Both the position numbers and the translations under genes were made by a program. DNA of 64,000 nt, taken from positions 1,116,001 to 1,180,000 of the forward strand of contig NZ_CP132381.1 in assembly GCF_030758615.1 (NCBI RefSeq), in the 5' to 3' direction. This document shows, one piece after another, positions 28,082-37,855 of this stretch. Below the pieces are notes generated by a model. The model saw nothing but the letters and a program-made list of their open reading frames with translations. It made no database searches and was not told where the DNA came from. Source of the stretch: Gilliamella apis (GTDB taxonomy: Bacteria; Pseudomonadota; Gammaproteobacteria; Enterobacterales; Orbaceae). Within the stretch, counting starts at the first letter, position 1; each line of letters opens with the position of its first letter.

Positions 28082-28211
28082 AACGTTTTGCTGTATTACG
28101 TTGTTTTGCTCTTATTTGTGTTTTTAATTTAATGTAATTTGTTTTTTTTAAATATAATAAAGTGCAAATAAATAATCCTAAGTATAAACATAGCATAATC
28201 AATAGTGGCAT
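28047..28211 (-). CDS. 54-residue single-pass membrane micro-protein
   Basis: A short frame not listed among the longer genes: MPLLIMLCLYLGLFICTLLY is a strong membrane helix, followed by a basic tail (LKKTNYIKLKTQIRAKQRN, then AKRYGNDNVKRRTK). AAGAG lies 8 bases before the ATG. It overlaps the first 35 bases of hemN in another frame and fills the gap between yihI and hemN. Some gammaproteobacteria have a longer DUF2489 membrane protein here; this could be a shortened relative, which I cannot confirm. Confidence 0.5.
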   Translation of the reverse strand: MPLLIMLCLYLGLFICTLLYLKKTNYIKLKTQIRAKQRNTAKRYGNDNVKRRTK

Positions 28212-28288
28212 GGTATACGACTCTTTATCGTGATTATTTTGTATATAAGATTATTGATGTTTTTAACACATATTTAATTAAAACTAAA

Positions 28289-28789
28289 TTAATTACGTTT
28301 CAGTAGACTGACGATATCTTCTTTTATTTCTTCTTGTTCATCCTCGAAATCTTCATCTTCATAACCTAATAGTTGCATAAGTTTGTCTATACGATTTAGT
28401 TTATTATCAAGATAAGTTTGTTGCTCGTCAGTTAAGGTTTTACCTTGCTCTACTAAATCTAGTAATTGATCCAATTTAGTATCATTTTCAAGTTGTTCTA
28501 ATTCTTGTTGTGGTGTTAATTTAGCTTTAGTCATTTTGGACTGAGTAATTTTATCTACCTTTTTAATAGATGAATTATCATCTACTACCAATGAAATTGG
28601 TTTTTTACTGCCAATACGAGGATCTTTTATTGCTTTAGTTGTTTTATTATTTTGATTGTTATCTTGACCACTAAAACGTGAACCACTAGGTAAACCTTTA
28701 TGCTTACGTTTGCGCTTTAACTCACGAGATTCTTCATTAATCTCTTGGCGGGTTTTTTTAGGTTTTTGTTTTGATTTATTTTTTAACAT
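28289..28789 (-). CDS. yihI: Der GTPase-activating protein YihI
   Basis: Stimulates the ribosome-assembly GTPase Der. The 166 residues are extremely basic and polar at the N-terminus (QKPKKTRQEINEESRELKRKRKHKGLPSGSR, listed as KKTRQEINEESREL and KRKRKHKGLPSGSR, the YihI signature), with a C-terminal acidic helical region (QQELEQLENDTKLDQLLDL, then DKLMQLLGYEDEDFEDE). It lies just upstream of hemN as in E. coli. Divergent from coaA. Confidence 0.92.
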   Translation of the reverse strand: MLKNKSKQKPKKTRQEINEESRELKRKRKHKGLPSGSRFSGQDNNQNNKTTKAIKDPRIGSKKPISLVVDDNSSIKKVDKITQSKMTKAKLTPQQELEQLENDTKLDQLLDLVEQGKTLTDEQQTYLDNKLNRIDKLMQLLGYEDEDFEDEQEEIKEDIVSLLKRN

Positions 28790-28955
28790 ACAATCTCAAT
28801 TTAATATCTGATTATTAACTGACTAAATGTATTTTACCAGTAAGTCATCAATATAGCTATGAGCATGAGATAATACCAATTTATGATTGTAAAAAAATAG
28901 ATTTAGTATAATCTGAGCCAAATTATTTATATCAGCTAGCAATAGAGAATAAAAT

Positions 28956-29891
28956 ATGACAAATCATTTGAGCCCTTACATGCAATTTACCCGACAAGAA
29001 TGGGCGAGCTTGCGTAATGCGGTACCAATGACTTTAACGCCAGAAGAATTGACTTCATTACAAGGTATTAATGAAGATTTATCCATGGATGAGGTAAGTG
29101 AAATTTACTTGCCTTTATCTCGATTACTCAATTATTATATAAGCAACAGTTTTAGCCGTCAGGCAGTGTTATCAAAATTTTTAGGAAAAAGTCAAAAAAT
29201 ACCTTATATTATTGGTATTGCAGGTAGTGTAGCTGTTGGTAAAAGCACTACCGCCCGTGTCCTACAGGCATTGTTGACTCGTTGGCCAGAGCATCGGAAA
29301 GTTGCATTGGTGACAACTGATGGTTTTTTATATCCTAATCGTTATCTTGAAGAACGTGGTATCATGAATAAAAAGGGGTTTCCACAATCCTATGATATCA
29401 AGAAATTACTTAATTTTGTTGCTGATGTAAAGTCAGGACAAGCAGAAGTTAAGGCGCCCGTTTATTCTCATTTAGTCTACGATATTGTTGAAGATGAACA
29501 TATTATTGTTGATAGTCCTGATATTTTAATTCTTGAAGGATTAAATGTTTTACAAGGCAGCATAAACTATACTCAAGCTAATAATCGTGTATTTGTTTCT
29601 GATTATGTCGATTTTTCGATCTATGTCGACGCACAATTACCGCTATTACACGATTGGTATGTTAATCGTTTTTTAAAATTTAGAGCTGGGGCATTTAGCG
29701 ATCCTAACTCTTACTTTAACCATTATTCAAAGCTTCCAGAGGAAGAGGCCGTGAATATTGCTAACCGCCTTTGGCGAGATATCAATGAATTAAATTTGAT
29801 TGAAAATATCCTACCAACACGGGAACGAGCAAGTTTAATTTTAACCAAAGGTAAAGATCATAAAGTAGATTGTGTTCAATTAAGAAAATAA
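28956..29891 (+). CDS. coaA: type I pantothenate kinase
   Basis: First and rate-limiting step of coenzyme A synthesis. The 311 residues compare with 316 in E. coli. P-loop GSVAVGKST at residues 90-98, then [11 protein letters not shown] near 126, [12 protein letters not shown] near 145, [12 protein letters not shown] near 170 and ILEGLNVLQ near 198. Upstream (28790-28955) is the divergent region with yihI; a TATAAT at about 28908 may be the coaA -10. Confidence 0.97.
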   Translation: MTNHLSPYMQFTRQEWASLRNAVPMTLTPEELTSLQGINEDLSMDEVSEIYLPLSRLLNYYISNSFSRQAVLSKFLGKSQKIPYIIGIAGSVAVGKSTTARVLQALLTRWPEHRKVALVTTDGFLYPNRYLEERGIMNKKGFPQSYDIKKLLNFVADVKSGQAEVKAPVYSHLVYDIVEDEHIIVDSPDILILEGLNVLQGSINYTQANNRVFVSDYVDFSIYVDAQLPLLHDWYVNRFLKFRAGAFSDPNSYFNHYSKLPEEEAVNIANRLWRDINELNLIENILPTRERASLILTKGKDHKVDCVQLRK

Positions 29892-29908
29892 ACTTAAGGG
29901 GAGTCAAT

Positions 29909-30364
29909 ATGAAATCAGCAATAAGGTTATTAAGTAAGTTAAGCATTATCACTTTAGTTACTGCATTTTCGGTAAATAGTTATGCATCAAGTAATGACGA
30001 AAACCAAGGATTAAATTGCGATGCTAAAAAGCAAGCAATTGAAACAAAAATTGAACAAGCTAAAAAAGCAAATAATAGTAATGAAGTGACTGGTCTTGAA
30101 AAAGCGTTGCAAGAAGTTAATACCAATTGTACTGATGAAACTTTAGAACAAAAATATAAAAGATTAATAGTTGAAAAAACTAAAGATGTTACAGATAAAA
30201 CCAAAGAATTAGCTGAAAAAACTAAAGAGTATGCAAAAGACAAGGTTAATGCCCATCAAGATACAATCGATGCATTAAAAGCGAAATTAAATGATGCCGA
30301 AAAAGAATTAGCTGATGCTAAAGAGAAGCTTGCTGATTATTACAAACAATTGACCAGCAAATAA
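29909..30364 (+). CDS. DUF1090 family periplasmic protein (YqjC-like)
   Basis: A 151-residue exported protein. Signal peptide MKSAIRLLSKLSIITLVTAFSVNSYA, then the DUF1090 pattern: NCDAKKQAIETKIEQAKKAN, GLEKALQEVNTNC (one conserved Cys at each end), followed by a long coiled coil (EKTKELAEKTKEYAKDKVNA). E. coli YqjC is the nearest characterised name; function is unknown. The start is set by AAGGGGAGTC before the ATG at 29909; a start at 29870 inside coaA is less likely. Confidence 0.85.
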   Translation: MKSAIRLLSKLSIITLVTAFSVNSYASSNDENQGLNCDAKKQAIETKIEQAKKANNSNEVTGLEKALQEVNTNCTDETLEQKYKRLIVEKTKDVTDKTKELAEKTKEYAKDKVNAHQDTIDALKAKLNDAEKELADAKEKLADYYKQLTSK

Positions 30365-30422
30365 ATTATATTCGGCTTAAAAAGTGCTTTCCTCACATTT
30401 TTTTACTAAGTTATAACTAAAT

Positions 30423-30457
30423 AAGCACCATTGATCTAGTATTAATGGTGCTTTTTA
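30423..30457 (+). terminator. Rho-independent terminator after the DUF1090 gene
   Basis: AAGCACCATT (30423-30432) pairs with AATGGTGCTT (30444-30453), followed by TTTATT. The rest of 30365-30524 holds nothing else I can name apart from the expected promoter of the queuosine block. Confidence 0.8.
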
Positions 30458-30524
30458 TTAATACACTCAACTTTGCTTAAACTGGACTTTTTTATTTAAA
30501 AAGAGTATGGTGTGCGCCTGATTA

Positions 30525-30561
30525 CGTGGTTCGTGAACCTCCCACGCTAAAAAACTAAGGA
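30525..30561 (+). promoter_or_regulatory. preQ1-I riboswitch upstream of queF
   Basis: Stem CGTGG (30525-30529) pairs with CCACG (30542-30546) around a loop TTCGTGAACCTC. The tail CTAAAAAACTAAGGA (30547-30561) is the class I preQ1 aptamer tail. Loop CCT can pair with tail AGG to make the known H-type pseudoknot, which would hide the AAGGA ribosome site of queF six bases from its ATG: translational off-switch by preQ1. Confidence 0.9.
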
Positions 30562-30566
30562 AAAAA

Positions 30567-31040
30567 ATGAGTAATATAACACTACTAGGCGATCAATCCG
30601 TTCGCTATCCTACTGACTATTGTCCAGAAATCTTAGAAACATTCGATAATAAACATCCAGGCAACGATTATTTTGTAAAATTTAATTGTCCCGAATTTAC
30701 CAGTCTTTGTCCAATAACTGGGCAACCTGATTTTGCTACTATTTATATTTCGTACGTGCCAAATATTAAAATGGTAGAAAGTAAATCACTCAAACTTTAC
30801 TTATTCAGCTTCCGCAATCATGGTGATTATCATGAAGATTGTATTAATATCATCATGAAAGATCTGATTAAATTGATGGATCCAAAATATATAGAAGTGT
30901 GGGGAAAATTTACCCCCCGAGGTGGAATATCTATTGATCCTTATGCTAATTATGGTAAAGCAGGTACTGATTGGCAACAAATAGCCGTGAATCGCTTAGC
31001 TAATCATGACCTTTATCCTGAAAAAATCGATAATCGTTAA
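30567..31040 (+). CDS. queF: NADPH-dependent 7-cyano-7-deazaguanine reductase, short (unimodular) type
   Basis: Reduces preQ0 to preQ1 in queuosine synthesis. The 157-residue chain is the short YkvM-like type, not the 282-residue bimodular form of E. coli. Catalytic Cys48 and Asp55 are in [16 protein letters not shown]; the QueF signature is [21 protein letters not shown] near 73 (read as [10 protein letters not shown] plus RNHGDYHED). The C-terminal [21 protein letters not shown] and [11 protein letters not shown] are strikingly like Firmicutes proteins. Expression is probably shut by preQ1 via the riboswitch just upstream. Confidence 0.96.
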   Translation: MSNITLLGDQSVRYPTDYCPEILETFDNKHPGNDYFVKFNCPEFTSLCPITGQPDFATIYISYVPNIKMVESKSLKLYLFSFRNHGDYHEDCINIIMKDLIKLMDPKYIEVWGKFTPRGGISIDPYANYGKAGTDWQQIAVNRLANHDLYPEKIDNR

Positions 31041-31063
31041 TCTTTTTACAGGAATAGTTAAAA

Positions 31064-31720
31064 ATGCAAAATCGTAAAGCACTTGTTATCTTTTCTGGTG
31101 GCCAAGATTCTACCACATGTTTATTGCAAGCTATTGCTGATTATGGTCGTGAAAATGTCGAAACCATTAGTTTTCAATATGGCCAACGTCATGCAATTGA
31201 ACTGGAAAAAGCTAAATGGATTGCTGAAGATCTTGGTGTCAAACAAACCGTTATTGATACGTCGGTGATTAAACAGACAACCAATAATGCTTTAATTGAT
31301 GACTCTCAAGAAATTACTGCCACTAAGGAAACTGATTATCCTAATACATTTGTTGATGGTCGTAATATGCTGTTTTTACTTCTAGCTGGATGTTATGCCA
31401 AACAACAAGATATTTGCGATATTATTATCGGAGTTTGTGAAACTGATTTTAGTGGTTATCCTGATTGTCGAGATATCTTTATTAAATCAATGAATGTATC
31501 GATGAATTTGGCTATGGACTATAACTTTAATCTCATTACACCATTGATGTATCTTACTAAAGCTCAAACGTGGGAAATGGCCGATAAGCTTGGTTATTTG
31601 GATTATGTCCGAAAATATACCCATACTTGTTATTATGGCGTTGATGGTGGTTGTGGTAAATGTCCTAGCTGTATTCTTCGAGATAATGGTTTAACCGATT
31701 ACCTTAGTCATTCAAATTAA
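31064..31720 (+). CDS. queC: 7-cyano-7-deazaguanine synthase
   Basis: ATP-dependent nitrile synthase converting 7-carboxy-7-deazaguanine to preQ0. The 218 residues show the ATP-pyrophosphatase loop [14 protein letters not shown] at 9-22, [12 protein letters not shown] near 98, [13 protein letters not shown] near 126 and the four zinc cysteines Cys189, Cys197, Cys200 and Cys203. It follows queF by 23 bases with an AGGAA ribosome site, and supplies the substrate of QueF. Confidence 0.97.
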   Translation: MQNRKALVIFSGGQDSTTCLLQAIADYGRENVETISFQYGQRHAIELEKAKWIAEDLGVKQTVIDTSVIKQTTNNALIDDSQEITATKETDYPNTFVDGRNMLFLLLAGCYAKQQDICDIIIGVCETDFSGYPDCRDIFIKSMNVSMNLAMDYNFNLITPLMYLTKAQTWEMADKLGYLDYVRKYTHTCYYGVDGGCGKCPSCILRDNGLTDYLSHSN

Positions 31721-31729
31721 TTGTAACAC

Positions 31730-31757
31730 TGGGTTCGCTTACCCCATTAAAAAAGGA
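31730..31757 (+). promoter_or_regulatory. probable second preQ1-I riboswitch upstream of yhhQ
   Basis: TGGG (31730-31733) pairs with CCCA (31743-31746) around TTCGCTTAC. The tail TTAAAAAAGGAA (31747-31758) is A-rich and contains the AAGGA ribosome site, whose GG could pair with loop C. It has the shape of a minimal class I preQ1 aptamer but lacks the CTAAGGA form, so it is less certain than the first. Confidence 0.5.
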
Positions 31758-31764
31758 AAAACTT

Positions 31765-32436
31765 ATGTATCTGAACACTAATTCAGAACAAACTAAACCA
31801 TTTACTCATGTAGAACAGATGAAAGCACTTGGATGGCTTTCGTTCTTTCATATTTTAGTTATTGCTTCAAGCAATTATTTAGTACAAATCCCATTTGATA
31901 TTTTTGGTTTTCATACTACTTGGGGCGCTTTTACTTTCCCATTTATCTTTCTTTCTACGGATTTAACTATTCGGGTCTTTGGCGCTAGTCTAGCCAGAAA
32001 AATAATTTTTGTAGTAATGATACCTGCTTTGCTACTTTCTTACGGGGTTTCAGTGTTATTTTTTGATACTCATTGGATGGGATTGGCTGCTTTATCTGAA
32101 TTTAATAGCTTTGTTTTCCGGATTGCGTTAGCTAGCTTTGCCGCTTATTTAGTTGGACAGTTAATGGATATTACCGTATTTAATTATTTAAGAAAAAACA
32201 GAGCATGGTGGGTGGCACCTTCTGCTTCGGCAATATTAGGGAATGGTATTGATACTATTGTCTTTTTTGCTATAGCTTTTTATAAAACTAATGACGAATT
32301 TATGGCAGCGCATTGGGGTGAAATTGCCACTATTGATTATAGCTTTAAAATAATCATCTGTGGTTTATTCTTTTTACCATTATACGGAATTATTTTAAAT
32401 TTTATCTTAAACAAATTAGTTATCAAATCCCAGTAA
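31765..32436 (+). CDS. yhhQ: queuosine precursor transporter YhhQ
   Basis: Inner-membrane transporter of the ECF-like QPTR family that salvages preQ0/preQ1 or queuine. The 223 residues have about six hydrophobic segments; family motifs include LSFFHILVIASSNYLVQIP near 29, FIFLSTDLTIRVFGASLAR near 58 and the C-terminal GNGIDTIVFFAIAFY near 160. Length matches E. coli YhhQ (221). The gene follows queC and a second aptamer-like leader, so all three queuosine steps here could respond to preQ1. Confidence 0.93.
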   Translation: MYLNTNSEQTKPFTHVEQMKALGWLSFFHILVIASSNYLVQIPFDIFGFHTTWGAFTFPFIFLSTDLTIRVFGASLARKIIFVVMIPALLLSYGVSVLFFDTHWMGLAALSEFNSFVFRIALASFAAYLVGQLMDITVFNYLRKNRAWWVAPSASAILGNGIDTIVFFAIAFYKTNDEFMAAHWGEIATIDYSFKIIICGLFFLPLYGIILNFILNKLVIKSQ

Positions 32437-32472
32437 CTTGACTTTAAGTTTACCTATGGTTCATTATTTATC

Positions 32473-32522
32473 TGGCAGTTAAGGTTTATTGGCAATATAA
32501 TAAATTCCAACTGCCAATTTTT
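32473..32522 (+). terminator. possible terminator after yhhQ
   Basis: TGGCAGTT (32473-32480) pairs with AACTGCCA (32509-32516) around a 28-base loop, then ATTTTTAT. The loop is long, so the call is moderate. The rest of 32437-32693 is AT-rich and holds the promoter listed next. Confidence 0.5.
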
Positions 32523-32608
32523 ATCTCTCAAAAAAATCCGTTCCTCAAAATTTCAACAAAATTCATAATTTAATTATAAAAAAATTTAAAAATTTGATTA
32601 AAGAAGTT

Positions 32609-32637
32609 TTGCCAAACCTTGCCTGAAAGTGCATAAT
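32609..32637 (+). promoter_or_regulatory. candidate promoter for yfhM
   Basis: TTGCCA (32609-32614) and CATAAT (32632-32637) are 17 bases apart, 57 bases before the yfhM start. Confidence 0.45.
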
Positions 32638-32693
32638 ATAGCTAAAAAAACAACCAATACATTCATTGTAACAGTAAGGGATTAGGTGAAATA

Positions 32694-35600
32694 ATGAGAT
32701 TGAGTAAACACTTAGCGGTGTTAAGTTTATTTTTTATGCTATGTGCTTGTGATAATCAAGAAGATAAAACTGTAGAGTCGCAGAAAGTTGATAAAACTGA
32801 GTTTACAACAGATGTCATTGACAACAAAACCGATACTGTTGCAACAGAAACTTTAACTGAAAGTGAAGCTGTATCTCAATCTCATAATGCCTTTAATCCA
32901 ACGCCAGAGTTAATTGAAAAGTATAAAGGTAAACAATTAACTGTCATTGATAGCTCAGAGGTTATTCTCGATGGTTCAAGTACTTTAGTGGTGACTTTTT
33001 CTGTACCACTAAATCCTAAATTGAATTTTTCTAATTTACTCAGATTAGTTGATAGAAAAACAGGTAATGTTGATGGTGCATGGGAGTTATCGGATAATGG
33101 TTTAGAGCTAAGACATCGTTATCTTCAACCAGATCGGCAACTGGTTTTAACCATTGATAAATTATTATCAGCCATCAATGATAGCCATTTAGAATCTGTT
33201 TATCAAAAAGAAATTACTACTCAAGACCGCCAACCTACAGTAGGTTTTGCAAGTTCGGGTATATTACTACCAAGTAAATCTATGAGCGGATTACCTGTCA
33301 CAACATTGAATGTAAATAAAATTGATATTAACTTTTTTAAAATTAAACCAGAAAAATTACCTGAATTTGTTTCTTATTTTGGTTTTATTGATTTACTCTC
33401 AATTTGGAACAAAAAAGAGTTTACTAGATATGCTGATTTAGTTTACTCATCAAGGTTTGATCTTCATCCAAAACCTAATGCGCAAGAAACCATTTTAGTA
33501 AACCTTTCTAATATATCTGAAGTTAATCAAGAAGGTGTTTATATTGCTGTGATGAATGAGGCAGGTATTTATAACGAATCGAATCCAGCAACTTTATTTT
33601 CAATTAGTAATATTGGTGTGTCAGTTCATCGTTATAAAAATGCTAAGCTAGTCGTAATGGCTCATGGTTTAGATAATGGTAAACCATTAGCAAATATTAA
33701 CTTGTCATTAATGTGCCGTAAAAATGAAAATAATAAAAACTGCCATACAATTTCAGTAGTGACCGATCAGAATGGTTATGCTGAATTTAACCTAGATAAA
33801 GATTATGACTATTCGGTATTAACAGCCTGTGATGGCCTGCAAACTTCATTTGTAAATATTGATAGTAATGCGCTTAATCTGACTGATTTCAATTTGTCAG
33901 GCAGTCCTTTTTATCAAAAACAATTGTTTGTTTTTGGACCTCGTGATCTTTATCGTCCAGAAGAAACTGTCTATTTTAATGCATTATTACGTAATGCTGA
34001 TGGGCAATCATTACCGGATCAACCAATCATTGCTGATATTATTTCTCCTGATGGTCGAGTGATTAAGAATTACCAATTAAAAAGTAATGCTGATTTAAAT
34101 GGTTTATATCAGCAAACTTTTGATATTCCTGATGATGCAGCAACTGGTAAGTGGTCAATTCGTTTTAATTTAGGCGATGATAATTATCGCTTTTGGAACT
34201 TTAAAGTTGAAGAGTTTTTGCCTGAGCGTATGGCAATGGAAATCAAAAGCTCAGCAAACAGTGCGATTCTTAATGACGAAGATATTAACTTTAATGTTAA
34301 AGGTTGGTATTTATATGGTGAACCAGCAACAGGTAACAGTTTAGAAGCTAATCTCTATTTAAAGAGCGTTGATTCAGTTACTGGCCTAGCTGACTTCAAA
34401 ATTGGAAAAGTGACAGACGAAAGCCTATATCGTGAGCTTGATCCTCTTGAAGTGGAGTTGGATGATGATGGTTTAACTCAAATTGAGGTTAGCAAAGATA
34501 ACTGGTCTGGATTACAGTCTCCTGCTAAATTGGTTTTACAAGCAAGTTTACTTGATTCAGGAGGTCGACCGGTTACACGTTATGCGACACAAACCATATG
34601 GCCGGCAGATAAATTACCTGCAATTCGAGCATTATTTGAAGATTCACCATATTATGATTGGAATAAGGATCAATATTATGATCGACCTACCGTTGACATT
34701 GACCATAATGCCGAATTTGAAATTGCTTATGTCAATCTTGAAGGTGAAAAGTTAGCTACAAATTCATTAAAAGCTCGGTTGATTCGCGAACGTCGTAGTT
34801 ATTATTGGACTTGGTCAGATGAGGATGGTTGGCGATTAAACTATAATTCTAGTGAATATGTGGTTTCAGAAAATCAACTATCTATTGATGCAAATAGTAC
34901 AACCAAAATAAGTTTTCAACCAACAGATTATGGCTCTTATCGAGTTGAAGTTGTTGATCCTCAAACTAACGTTATGACAAGTTTCCGTTTTTGGGCTGGT
35001 TATGATTGGGAAGATAATACTCGTGGCACAAAATCTGTACGGCCAGATCAAGTTAAGTTAACTATTGATAAACCATCTTATAAAGTTGGCGATATAGCTA
35101 GAGTGAATGTGCAAGCACCAGTTGCTGGCTCCGGTTATATCTCTTTAGAAAGCAATGAAGGTACCATTTGGAAAAAATCAATCACTATTGATGAAAATGG
35201 TTTAGATGTTGATATACCAATTGAAAATTGGGGACGACATGATATCTATATTAGCACCATGATAATTCGTCCATCGACAGATGCTACTGTACAAACAGTT
35301 AAACGAGCGATTGGATTATTATATTTACCAATTGATACAGCAGACCGACAATTAAATGTTGCAATTAATGCTCCAGTACAAGTTGAACCTGAAACTACTG
35401 TACCGATAAAAATCAAAATGGATAAACAATTTATCCAACAGGATAAAAAAGTCACTGTTTTAGTTTCTGCAGTTGATTCCGGTGTATTAAACATTACTGA
35501 TTTTGTTACTCCTGATCCTTATACAGGATTTTTAGGGCGTAAACGCTATGATGTCAATATTTACGATGTTTATGGTAAATTGATTGAAGCTTCAGGGCGT

Positions 35601-37826
35601 AATGTTAGTATGAGCTTTGGTGGTGATGCGATGGGTGCTGGTGGTAAAAAACCATCAAATGAAGTCCTAATTGTAGCACAACAACTTGAAACTATTCAGT
35701 TAAATGATGAAGGCGAAGGGATCATTAACTTACCATTGCCTGATTTTAATGGTGAACTACGAATAATGGCGCAAGCTTGGGATAACAATCGTTTTGGTAG
35801 AGCTGAAAAAACGATGAAAGTTGCTGCTCCTGTTATTGCTGAATTAACAACACCTCGATTCTTATCTGGTGGTGATCAGGCGATTTTAGCGTTAGATTTG
35901 CATAATTTGACTGGTAGTACGCAAAACATGCAAGTTGAGGTATCAACTAGTGGTTTGCTTTATCAAAATGAAACAAAATCGGTTGCTGTAAAACTAGATA
36001 GTAAACAGAAAGATATTATTAAGATTCCTGTTGCTGCCGACTATGGTTATGGTAAAGGAACAATAAAGATAGATGTAAAAGGCATTTTGCTTGAAGATAA
36101 TTCTGATTTCAATATAAGTCGTTCTTGGACAATTGGCATAAGACCCGCATATGCCGCAACTTCAAGATCTTATGTCGCAGCATTAGATGCAAATGAAAGT
36201 TGGCAATTATCAGACCAAGCTTTAACTGGTTTAATCGAAAATACTGTTGAAGGGCAGTTAGTGGTCTCTAATCAACCTCCTTTAAATATTGCACAATATA
36301 TCAAAAGTTTATTTGCTTACCCGTATGGCTGTTTAGAACAAACTACGAGTGGGTTATTCCCATCTTTATATGCTAACAGTGATCAACTGGCGCAGTTAGG
36401 CATTAAAACTGATTCTGATGAAAAGCGTCGAGAAAAAGTTCAAACAGGTATTTCACGCATCTTATCAATGCAACGTAGTAATGGAAGCTTTGGTTTATGG
36501 AGTAACTATAGTGAAGAAGAACATTGGCTAACAGTCTATGCGACAGACTTTTTATTGCAAGCTAAAGAACGTGGATATCAGGTTAATGATAAAGCGCTTG
36601 ATGCTGCAATGACGCGTATTGGTCAATATATTTATGATGCCTCTGCATTTAATAATCTTAGTTATTACGGTGATTTAAACGTGCTTGAGTTTAATAAATT
36701 ATCTATTAAAGCTTATGCTTTGATGATACTTTCTAAACAAGAGAAAATCACTGCTGCAATGCGTAATGAAATTAATTATTTAACCGATAAAATAATGAGC
36801 AGTGATACATCATTTATCTATTCACCGTTACCATTAGCTCATTTAGCGGTAACAGCAAAATTGAATGGTTATCAGTCGACCTATGACAAATTACTGCCGT
36901 TAGTTTTTACTACTCCATATGCATATAATGATAGGTGGTTAGGCAATTATGGTAGTACAGTTCGTGATCAGTCATTAATTCTTTCTTTATTGATAGAAAA
37001 TAATATGGCTAAGAATAATCAGGCAAGTTATCTATATAGTTTGTCAGAATTATTAAATGATCAACGTTATTTCTCAACTCAGGAATTAAATGCGTTATTT
37101 ATTGCTGGTTGGACATTAGATCAACATAAAAATGGTAATAAATTCAAAGTGTCAATAAATGGCAAAATTGATGATGTTGATTCAATTGTTTCACACTCCT
37201 ATGATTTTGAGGGATTAGCACAAGGATTGTCTATTAATAACTCCGCTCATGATCAGCCACTTTATATTAAATTTTCAGTTACAGGTTATGCAAAAACGCC
37301 TCCTGCACCAACATCGCAAGATGGTTTCTTAACTATTAATCGAACCTATTATGATTTACATGGTAAAGAAATAATACCATCGGATATAGAAGTAGGTTCC
37401 ATGATGGTTGTCGTTTTGGATGTAACAGCCAAAAAAGCTGTTCATGATGCTTTGATTGTTGATTTCTTACCTGCAGGTTTGGAGCTTGAAAATCAAAATC
37501 TTACCAATAGCAGTGTACATTTATCAACAATTCCATGGGTTGCTGATTTATTAAAAAGTGATGATATTAATGAGATTAAATATCAGGAATTTAGAGATGA
37601 TAGATATGTTGCTGCGGTGAATATCAATACCTATATCAATGAAAATAAATATCGTAAACGCGTTGCTTATTTAGTAAGAGCAGTGACTACTGGTGATTAC
37701 ATGATTCCTTATCCTTATGTTGAGTCAATGTATCGACCAGAGCGATTTGCTATAGGACAATCACTTGATTTGATGAAAATATCTAGTCCTAGCAAAAAAG
37801 ATAATAGTGAAGAAGGTGATAAGTAA
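32694..37826 (+). CDS. yfhM: bacterial alpha-2-macroglobulin lipoprotein
   Basis: Giant periplasmic protease trap. The 1710 residues open with a lipoprotein signal (MRLSKHLAVLSLFFMLCAC); the lipidated Cys19 is followed by Asp20, the inner-membrane retention signal. The thioester CLEQ is intact at residues 1213-1216 (YPYGCLEQTTSG), so protease capture by covalent linkage should work. Macroglobulin domains (DLYRPEETVYFNALLRN near 420, DYGSYRVEV near 743) and a C-terminal receptor-like domain ending in MYRPERFAIGQS are in the family order. It is paired with pbpC, 98 bases downstream, as in E. coli; together they are thought to guard and repair a breached cell wall. Confidence 0.95.
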   Translation: MRLSKHLAVLSLFFMLCACDNQEDKTVESQKVDKTEFTTDVIDNKTDTVATETLTESEAVSQSHNAFNPTPELIEKYKGKQLTVIDSSEVILDGSSTLVVTFSVPLNPKLNFSNLLRLVDRKTGNVDGAWELSDNGLELRHRYLQPDRQLVLTIDKLLSAINDSHLESVYQKEITTQDRQPTVGFASSGILLPSKSMSGLPVTTLNVNKIDINFFKIKPEKLPEFVSYFGFIDLLSIWNKKEFTRYADLVYSSRFDLHPKPNAQETILVNLSNISEVNQEGVYIAVMNEAGIYNESNPATLFSISNIGVSVHRYKNAKLVVMAHGLDNGKPLANINLSLMCRKNENNKNCHTISVVTDQNGYAEFNLDKDYDYSVLTACDGLQTSFVNIDSNALNLTDFNLSGSPFYQKQLFVFGPRDLYRPEETVYFNALLRNADGQSLPDQPIIADIISPDGRVIKNYQLKSNADLNGLYQQTFDIPDDAATGKWSIRFNLGDDNYRFWNFKVEEFLPERMAMEIKSSANSAILNDEDINFNVKGWYLYGEPATGNSLEANLYLKSVDSVTGLADFKIGKVTDESLYRELDPLEVELDDDGLTQIEVSKDNWSGLQSPAKLVLQASLLDSGGRPVTRYATQTIWPADKLPAIRALFEDSPYYDWNKDQYYDRPTVDIDHNAEFEIAYVNLEGEKLATNSLKARLIRERRSYYWTWSDEDGWRLNYNSSEYVVSENQLSIDANSTTKISFQPTDYGSYRVEVVDPQTNVMTSFRFWAGYDWEDNTRGTKSVRPDQVKLTIDKPSYKVGDIARVNVQAPVAGSGYISLESNEGTIWKKSITIDENGLDVDIPIENWGRHDIYISTMIIRPSTDATVQTVKRAIGLLYLPIDTADRQLNVAINAPVQVEPETTVPIKIKMDKQFIQQDKKVTVLVSAVDSGVLNITDFVTPDPYTGFLGRKRYDVNIYDVYGKLIEASGRNVSMSFGGDAMGAGGKKPSNEVLIVAQQLETIQLNDEGEGIINLPLPDFNGELRIMAQAWDNNRFGRAEKTMKVAAPVIAELTTPRFLSGGDQAILALDLHNLTGSTQNMQVEVSTSGLLYQNETKSVAVKLDSKQKDIIKIPVAADYGYGKGTIKIDVKGILLEDNSDFNISRSWTIGIRPAYAATSRSYVAALDANESWQLSDQALTGLIENTVEGQLVVSNQPPLNIAQYIKSLFAYPYGCLEQTTSGLFPSLYANSDQLAQLGIKTDSDEKRREKVQTGISRILSMQRSNGSFGLWSNYSEEEHWLTVYATDFLLQAKERGYQVNDKALDAAMTRIGQYIYDASAFNNLSYYGDLNVLEFNKLSIKAYALMILSKQEKITAAMRNEINYLTDKIMSSDTSFIYSPLPLAHLAVTAKLNGYQSTYDKLLPLVFTTPYAYNDRWLGNYGSTVRDQSLILSLLIENNMAKNNQASYLYSLSELLNDQRYFSTQELNALFIAGWTLDQHKNGNKFKVSINGKIDDVDSIVSHSYDFEGLAQGLSINNSAHDQPLYIKFSVTGYAKTPPAPTSQDGFLTINRTYYDLHGKEIIPSDIEVGSMMVVVLDVTAKKAVHDALIVDFLPAGLELENQNLTNSSVHLSTIPWVADLLKSDDINEIKYQEFRDDRYVAAVNINTYINENKYRKRVAYLVRAVTTGDYMIPYPYVESMYRPERFAIGQSLDLMKISSPSKKDNSEEGDK

Positions 37827-37855
37827 TTTCACTGTAACATTTAATCAAAATGATT

